A program made the translations under genes and the position numbers. A stretch of DNA of 38,433 nucleotides from an uncultured Lactobacillus sp. (GTDB lineage: Bacteria; Bacillota; Bacilli; Lactobacillales; Lactobacillaceae), in assembly GCF_948948975.1 (NCBI RefSeq), contig NZ_CARBVX010000020.1, forward strand, positions 1 through 38,433. The letters are read 5' to 3'. Below are positions 33,685 to 38,433 of the stretch, in pieces. Each line of letters starts with the position of its first letter. Positions within the stretch are counted from its first letter, which is position 1. The notes under the pieces were generated by a model. It had not been told where the DNA came from. It did not search any database and worked only from the letters and a program-made list of their open reading frames with translations.

Positions 33685-34953
33685 ATGGTTTTATCTTGGA
33701 AAGAAAACTTACCAACCGAATTAAAAGAAAAAGTCAATAAAGTTGATAAAATGATTGAACCTCGTCTAGAAGAAATTGATGAGCAAGTATTCTATAACCA
33801 ACAACGTGTTTTAGACATATTTAGGAAACATCGTGTTGGAGAAGAAGATTTAGTTCCTTCTACTGGCTATGGTTATGACGATGTTGGCCGTGACAAATTA
33901 GAAGCAATGTATGCGGACTATTTCAAAACTGATGATGCATTAGTACGGCCTCAATTTTCTTCAGCAACTCACGCTATTGCTGTTGGTCTATTTAGTATGC
34001 TCCGCCCTGGCGACACGCTCTACTACTTAACTGGTATGCCATATGACACTATTCAAGAAGTTATTGGCTTAGCTGGTGACAAACCAGGCAACATGAAAGA
34101 ATGGGGTATTGACTTTAAGCACACTGATTTACTTGATAACGGTGAAGTTGACTATGAACAAGCTAGAAAAGACTTGCAAGATCCAAAAATTAAAGTTGTA
34201 ACTATTCAACGTTCTCTTGGTTATGCTGTCCGTGCAAGCTTTACAATGGAAAAAATCAAGAAGATGCTTAAGTTTATTAAAGAAGTTCGTCCAGACGTAA
34301 AGATCTTCGTTGATAATTGTTACGGCGAATTTTCTGAATCAGAAGAACCAACTTTCTATGGTGCTGATATGATGGCGGGTTCTCTATTTAAGAATGCAGG
34401 TGCCGGAATCGTTAAAGCAGGTGCCTTCTTAGTCGGTAAAAAAGATCTAATTGAAGGAGCAGGTTCTCGTCTTAACGTCCCTGGTGCTGGTAAAGGAGAA
34501 GGCGCTACATGGGGCTATTTAAGAGATATGTACCAAGGATTCTTTATGGCAGCTCACACTACTGGAGAAGCCTTAAAGGGTATGATTTATACTGCTGCTC
34601 TCTGTGAAGAAATGGGAATGAAGGTTGCACCTAAGTGGAACGATCCAAGAACTGATATTGTTCAAACTGTAACCTTTGGTGAACCAGATCCAATGGTTAA
34701 ATTCTGTGCTGCGATTCAACACTATTCACCAATGAACTCATTTGTTGATCCTATTCCATATCACCAAGATGGTTACGAAGATGACGTTGTTATGGCCTCC
34801 GGAAGCTTTACTGAAGGTTCTACGATTGAATTATCTTCAGACGGTCCAATGCGTCCACCATACCGTCTCTACGTGCAAGGCGGTCTTTCTTATGCCCATG
34901 ACAAGATTGCAATCACTCATGCCGTAGAAGAAACGTTCTATAAAAAAGATTAG
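33685..34953 (+). CDS. YnbB-type PLP protein ('aluminium resistance'/methionine gamma-lyase-like)
   Basis: The 422 residues belong to the PLP fold-type-I family annotated as aluminium resistance or methionine-gamma-lyase-like protein (B. subtilis YnbB). Visible are YGYDDVGRDKLE near residue 60, RPQFSSATHAIAVGLF, IFVDNCYGEF with the PLP-binding Asp, and the probable PLP lysine in GSLFKNAGAG (Lys236). The reaction is not established for the family; a C-S lyase is likely from its relatives. It begins 2 nt after the decarboxylase stop, with AGGAGAA inside that gene's end, so the two are coupled. In many Firmicutes it sits by glutamine synthetase genes instead, which makes this pairing notable. 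A terminator follows. Confidence 0.85.
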   Translation: MVLSWKENLPTELKEKVNKVDKMIEPRLEEIDEQVFYNQQRVLDIFRKHRVGEEDLVPSTGYGYDDVGRDKLEAMYADYFKTDDALVRPQFSSATHAIAVGLFSMLRPGDTLYYLTGMPYDTIQEVIGLAGDKPGNMKEWGIDFKHTDLLDNGEVDYEQARKDLQDPKIKVVTIQRSLGYAVRASFTMEKIKKMLKFIKEVRPDVKIFVDNCYGEFSESEEPTFYGADMMAGSLFKNAGAGIVKAGAFLVGKKDLIEGAGSRLNVPGAGKGEGATWGYLRDMYQGFFMAAHTTGEALKGMIYTAALCEEMGMKVAPKWNDPRTDIVQTVTFGEPDPMVKFCAAIQHYSPMNSFVDPIPYHQDGYEDDVVMASGSFTEGSTIELSSDGPMRPPYRLYVQGGLSYAHDKIAITHAVEETFYKKD

Positions 34954-34971
34954 TACATATTAACATTATTG

Positions 34972-35007
34972 AAGGCCGGTGAGATTTTTAATTCACCGAC
35001 CTTTTTT
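34972..35007 (+). terminator. Terminator of the decarboxylase operon
   Basis: AAGG-CGGTGA pairs with TCACCG-CCTT around an AT-rich loop, then six T. Confidence 0.85.
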
Positions 35008-35024
35008 GCACCAATTAAAATTTT

Positions 35025-35052
35025 TTGTTAGGGTGGAAGATATACTTATATT
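35025..35052 (+). promoter_or_regulatory. Promoter of the MFS transporter gene
   Basis: TTGTTA (35025-35030), 16-nt spacer, TATATT (35047-35052). It would start transcription close to the AAGGAGGA sequence at 35057-35064. Confidence 0.45.
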
Positions 35053-35071
35053 TTTTAAGGAGGATTTTTTC

Positions 35072-35096
35072 GAGTTAATCTAAATTGCTTTAACTC
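35072..35096 (+). promoter_or_regulatory. Hairpin between a strong ribosome site and the MFS start codon
   Basis: GAGTTAA (35072-35078) pairs perfectly with TTAACTC (35090-35096). The only good ribosome site, AAGGAGGA (35057-35064), is 37 nt from ATG 35102. With the stem formed, the effective gap falls to about 12 nt. Looped-out spacers of this kind are known, for example in phage T4 gene 38. Confidence 0.4.
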
Positions 35097-35101
35097 ATAT
35101 T

Positions 35102-36445
35102 ATGCAAAAAGAAAATCTAAACAATACAAATACTATCAAAGAAAAAAAGAACTATAAAAAGGCTCCGTTAATGCCCATTCATCTACGAGTATTTACTGCT
35201 GTACTGCTAGGTCAAATTGCCTGTGGTTTTTCCCTAGGTATTTCTGGGACTGCTCTTTCTAGCGCAAGTAAATATATTACAATTAGTGATCTATGGACTG
35301 GATTAATTGGTGCCGGGTCTTTAATAGGTTTAGCAGGAAGCATCTTAATTGGACGCCTATCTGATAAAATCGGCAGACGGAAATTATTAATGCTAAATAT
35401 GTATGTCCTAGGATTTCTATCATTAACCCAATTGTTAACTAATAACTTAATACTTATTTTTATTATTAGAATTCTGATTGGTTTAATGATTGCTGTCGAC
35501 TATACTGTGGGAAATGCTCTCTTAACCGAATGGCTACCTAAAGGCGAAGATAGTAAGAGACAAAGTCATCTTCTTATTTATTGGACCATTGGATTCATTG
35601 CTTCATATTTAACGGGAACCTTTATTACTGGCTTCGGTTCTTATAATTGGCAAATCATTTTATCTACCGGTGCAATCCCAGCGTTTATTGCAGCTATTTT
35701 TAGATCTATTTTTCCCTTACCTGCTTCACCAAGTTGGCTTGCTAGTCGTGGTAAAGTGAAAAAAGCTAACAAAGTTATCAAAAAACATATGGGACACAAA
35801 TGGGGCCTTCCTCAAAAATTAAAAAAGGCTAAACCCGTCAAGGAAGTCTCTTGGACAATATTATTTTCCAGGAAATATTTGCGACAAACTTTAGTCGGTG
35901 GCCTTTTCTATGCTTGTCAAGCCTTTGCATTCTTTGGTATCAGTATTTTTCTTCCGATTCTCTTACAAGGTATGCACGTTACTGATCAAAAAATTTCCGG
36001 CATTATCTATAATGGGGGTATGTTCATTGGGGTACTTTTTGGAATTTTAATTTTTAACAAAATTAGTCGACGTGCATTTTTAATTAGTAACTTTTTACTC
36101 TCAAGTCTCTTGATTGGTTTTCTAGCAATCAATAAAAATATTAATTCCAATATTCAATTGATTATCTTTTGTATATTTGCAATTATTTTATCGTCTGGGT
36201 TAGTACTTGACTACCCTTATCCGACTGAGCTATTTGATATTAAAGTTCGAGGAACAGGAGTTGGAACTTGTATCACAATTAGTCGTTTTGGTGCAGCAGC
36301 TGGTACTTTCCTACTACCTATTTTAACTAATCTAGGTGGAGCGAATCTGGCAATGATCACTTGTGCTTTAGTTCTCTTTGCTGCCTTTGTCATCTGCTTA
36401 ATCTGGGCTCCTGAAACTTCACCCCAATTCAAACAAAATAATTGA
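35102..36445 (+). CDS. MFS transporter, sugar-porter-like
   Basis: The 447 residues form twelve membrane segments after a polar N-terminus of about 27 residues. MFS motif A is GRLSDKIGRRK after segment 2, and a related RLIG-type arginine motif lies in segment 4 (IRILIGLMIAVDYTVGNALL). PELFD-like YPTELFDIKVRGTGVG near segment 10-11 is characteristic of the sugar/organic-anion porter branch. The substrate cannot be read. An in-frame TAA at 35081 and the absence of other starts fix ATG 35102 as the first possible start, although it has no ribosome site at normal distance. Possible promoter just upstream; a HesB-fold gene follows after 45-54 nt. Confidence 0.85.
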   Translation: MQKENLNNTNTIKEKKNYKKAPLMPIHLRVFTAVLLGQIACGFSLGISGTALSSASKYITISDLWTGLIGAGSLIGLAGSILIGRLSDKIGRRKLLMLNMYVLGFLSLTQLLTNNLILIFIIRILIGLMIAVDYTVGNALLTEWLPKGEDSKRQSHLLIYWTIGFIASYLTGTFITGFGSYNWQIILSTGAIPAFIAAIFRSIFPLPASPSWLASRGKVKKANKVIKKHMGHKWGLPQKLKKAKPVKEVSWTILFSRKYLRQTLVGGLFYACQAFAFFGISIFLPILLQGMHVTDQKISGIIYNGGMFIGVLFGILIFNKISRRAFLISNFLLSSLLIGFLAINKNINSNIQLIIFCIFAIILSSGLVLDYPYPTELFDIKVRGTGVGTCITISRFGAAAGTFLLPILTNLGGANLAMITCALVLFAAFVICLIWAPETSPQFKQNN

Positions 36446-36499
36446 TTTGATACTACTTTTTTCTAAAATTAAGTATTAGAAAGGATTAGGGTGATTCCT

Positions 36500-36898
36500 A
36501 TGGTAAAAATGACAATTAGTCAAGATGCAATCGATTTTCTTAAAAACCGTGGTTATAACAAACATGAAATACTTTTAATTGTTGATGGCGGTGGCGGCGA
36601 CTACTCGATTGAGGGCGGATCATGTAATATTGGAATGGATTATTCACTAATTTCACTTGATACAATGAAGCACGATCCACGCTACTCAGTAAAAATTGAA
36701 AATAATGCTAATTTTGAAATTTATACTTCTGACTACGATTTAGCATTTCTCGGTGATAATTTGATCCTTGATATTCATAATACCACCTTACGTTTACGTA
36801 ATGATTCGGGCATCTTAACTGGCGCTGTTAAAATAGCAAAGGCGAGCTTTTTAGCAGAACGAGCTAAAGAAGGAATTATTGATCAAAAAAATTGTTAA
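36500..36898 (+). CDS. HesB/IscA-fold protein (iron-sulfur biosynthesis family)
   Basis: The 132 residues fit the HesB-like Fe-S biosynthesis fold as found in lactobacilli (MTISQDAIDFLKNRG, ILLIVDGGGGDYSIEGGSC). ATG 36500 is preferred because AGGGTGA is 5-6 nt upstream; a GTG 9 nt earlier is inside that site. Only two cysteines are present (GGSCNIG and the final Cys), and the C-x-C pair near the C-terminus of true A-type carriers is missing. So it may not carry a cluster. Such proteins are common single genes in lactobacilli without known role. Confidence 0.8.
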   Translation: MVKMTISQDAIDFLKNRGYNKHEILLIVDGGGGDYSIEGGSCNIGMDYSLISLDTMKHDPRYSVKIENNANFEIYTSDYDLAFLGDNLILDIHNTTLRLRNDSGILTGAVKIAKASFLAERAKEGIIDQKNC

Positions 36899-36910
36899 TG
36901 AATAACTTTT

Positions 36911-36940
36911 ACTCTCAAATATAATTTTGAGAGTTTTTCT
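36911..36940 (+). terminator. Terminator after the HesB-fold gene
   Basis: ACTCTCAAA (36911-36919) pairs with TTTGAGAGT (36926-36934), followed by T-rich sequence on the plus strand only. Confidence 0.85.
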
Positions 36941-37045
36941 TTACACTACTTTCTCATTTTCCAATCCTGTTATTTCATTTTTATTTTGCACAATAGCTAT
37001 AGATTTATTTTCTAAGACAATAAATTGTGATACCCAATATTCCAT
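36941..37045 (-). CDS. Possible 34-residue peptide downstream of the ABC exporter
   Basis: ATG 37045, five nt after the ABC gene's stop, to TAA at 36941-36943. The peptide starts MEYWVSQFIVLENK and ends GLENEKVV. AGGA overlaps the ABC stop only 3-4 nt before the ATG, so the ribosome site is cramped. Position behind an exporter gene would suit a small exported or helper peptide. No family recognised; it could be chance. Confidence 0.3.
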   Translation of the reverse strand: MEYWVSQFIVLENKSIAIVQNKNEITGLENEKVV

Positions 37046-37050
37046 ACATC

Positions 37051-38391
37051 CTACTCTATTTTTAAAGTGTTTTTATTAAACAATATTTCTTCATCGTGGC
37101 TTATCATAATTATCATGCATTTCTTCGATATTTCCTCCAAAAGTTGAAGAATGTCTTTTTTCATAGAGGAATGGATATTTGCCATAGGCTCATCCAGTAC
37201 TAAACACTCTACATTTTTAGTCAAAGCAGAATAAAGTTTTACTAATTGAAGTTCTCCTGAAGAAAGAGTATCCATTTTTTTATCTAAAAAATGTTTAATA
37301 TTAAATCTCTTCGAATAAAAAACTTGGGAATAATATTTATTTTTTATTTTATCAACATAATTTTCTAGATATTCTTCGACCGTACAAGATGGTATATCTA
37401 TATCTTGAAATAAAAAGCCTATATTATTTCTCCTCATTTCTTTTCTATTTATTTTCTCAACCTCCATTCCATTTATAAAAATATCCCCTGATGTCTTAGA
37501 GTTATAGATTCCTGTTATACTACGTAAAAGAGTTGATTTTCCAATACCATTTTTTCCCGTAATCACATAAAATCCTGGATTTTCAAACCTATAGGTAACA
37601 GTATTTTTAAATAGTTCTTTCTCCCCATTTAAAGAAATATTCACTTTATTAAGAAAGATATTTTGAACTGTATTGATTTTTATAGATCCATCTACTTCAG
37701 GTTTCATACTAAGAAGATTATCCATTCGTGCATAAGATGCTTTAAAAGATTCTATTCTTACCAATATTGAAAATAGATTGTCTGCTTCACTTAATAATTG
37801 ATTAAAGTATTGTAGAATAACTGAAAAATATCCAATAGTTATTTTTCCTGCTATTACAGACATTCCACCCCAAATAAAAAGAAAAAGTTGAAAAATTAAC
37901 TGGATTCCAATTTGTAAAAGTGACATAACATAATTAAGAACAAAGTCCTTATGTCCAATTTTCAATAGTTTATTTTCGGTCTTCCTTAAACTGAATCTGT
38001 TAAGCGCTATTTCTTCTTTTCCCTTTATCTCTACATATCTTCTTAGCCAATCAGATAATTTTGAAAAATATTCACTATATATATTTTTTAAATCTAGACT
38101 AACTGTGTACATTCTTGGCTTTAAGAAGAAATAAAACATAGTATATATAAATAATAATAATAGTATTATCCAAAAATAAAGAATATTCGTTTTGATAAGA
38201 TAAACAAGAATTATAGCTAATGAAAGCAAAAGAGCAATTAACTGACTTATCGTCTGAAAAATAAACGACATCACTTCAGTAATATCATCATTAATCTGAT
38301 CAGTTAATTTTATCGGGTCCCTTTTTAGTATTTCCAATGTATCTTTTTTATATAGCTTTTTAATTAATAATTCATTCGCATATAAAACATT
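37051..38391 (-). CDS. ABC exporter with fused membrane and ATPase domains, 5' end lost or disrupted
   Basis: Half-size exporter in which a membrane domain precedes the ATPase. Counting from an in-frame TTG at 38337: membrane segments at about 25-72 and 133-175, Walker A GKNGIGKST (261-269), signature LSSGE (358-362), Walker B ECLVLDEP (377-384) and H-loop ISHDEE. The signature has Ser for the first Gly of LSGGE. The open frame runs back to a TAG at 38392-38394 without ATG, and TTG 38337 has no ribosome site. A full exporter needs two more membrane helices upstream. From 38395 to the window edge a different frame is open (LSRRITNSLFS), which fits a frameshift. Export of a peptide is likely by type; substrate unknown. 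Confidence 0.7.
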   Translation of the reverse strand, partial: NVLYANELLIKKLYKKDTLEILKRDPIKLTDQINDDITEVMSFIFQTISQLIALLLSLAIILVYLIKTNILYFWIILLLLFIYTMFYFFLKPRMYTVSLDLKNIYSEYFSKLSDWLRRYVEIKGKEEIALNRFSLRKTENKLLKIGHKDFVLNYVMSLLQIGIQLIFQLFLFIWGGMSVIAGKITIGYFSVILQYFNQLLSEADNLFSILVRIESFKASYARMDNLLSMKPEVDGSIKINTVQNIFLNKVNISLNGEKELFKNTVTYRFENPGFYVITGKNGIGKSTLLRSITGIYNSKTSGDIFINGMEVEKINRKEMRRNNIGFLFQDIDIPSCTVEEYLENYVDKIKNKYYSQVFYSKRFNIKHFLDKKMDTLSSGELQLVKLYSALTKNVECLVLDEPMANIHSSMKKDILQLLEEISKKCMIIMISHDEEILFNKNTLKIE

Positions 38392-38433
38392 CTAAGCTAA
38401 ATAGTGAATTAGTTATCCGACGGGATAATTGAT

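Noticed and set aside
38337..38433. Insertion sequence end at the window edge
   Set aside because: No terminal inverted repeat or transposase frame is visible in the 97 nt available.

Overview
The window reads as chromosome of a low-GC Lactobacillus of the gasseri/johnsonii type. Grounds: the tandem deoxyadenosine/deoxyguanosine kinase pair known from the L. acidophilus group, a lactate oxidase, a cell-envelope proteinase with its foldase, a wing-domain ornithine decarboxylase like that of Lactobacillus sp. 30a, and an overall AT-rich composition. The species call is an inference. No rRNA, tRNA, CRISPR array, transposase or prophage gene was seen.

Layout. 1-2106: 3' end of nagB, then two tandem deoxynucleoside kinases. 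2156-9542: lactate oxidase, then a purine-uptake block of three AzgA/PbuG-type permeases separated by a membrane-anchored MerR regulator and followed by an XRE-DUF3955 regulator. The first two permeases carry PurR-box-like sites next to their ribosome sites; the third has a guanine riboswitch. 9607-11230: a deformylase-like protein with a changed first motif, and two paralogous membrane proteins. 11290-15511: an Rgg-like regulator, a 10-codon ORF with a very good ribosome site, a lactococcin-972-like bacteriocin, its 7-TM partner and an ABC ATPase. 15580-18690: a copper operon of CopY, two cupredoxins and a Cu+-ATPase without an N-terminal metal-binding domain. 18830-19209: remnant of an LPXTG surface protein. 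19323-26948: a 2147-residue LPKTG-anchored subtilisin-type proteinase, divergent from a PrsA/PrtM lipoprotein foldase.

27122-29456 is the least explained part: a minus-strand operon of a secreted collagen-like protein, a processive-type membrane glycosyltransferase and a second secreted protein. Both secreted proteins carry runs of Thr-Ala-X tripeptides (X = Pro, Gly or Ala), the backbone pattern of antifreeze glycoproteins. One also has Gly-X-Pro collagen triplets; the other ends in a Tyr-rich tail. I recognise no described system with this make-up. 29857-34953: an amino-acid permease divergent from ornithine decarboxylase, which is tightly coupled to a YnbB-type PLP protein; probably a polyamine or acid-stress module. 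35102-38433: an MFS transporter, a HesB-fold protein, and an ABC exporter gene with a disrupted or missing 5' end at the window edge.

The main candidates for new biology are the Thr-Ala-X/collagen/glycosyltransferase operon, the tiny ORF between the Rgg-like regulator and the bacteriocin gene, and the flavinylation-like tail of the lactate oxidase.
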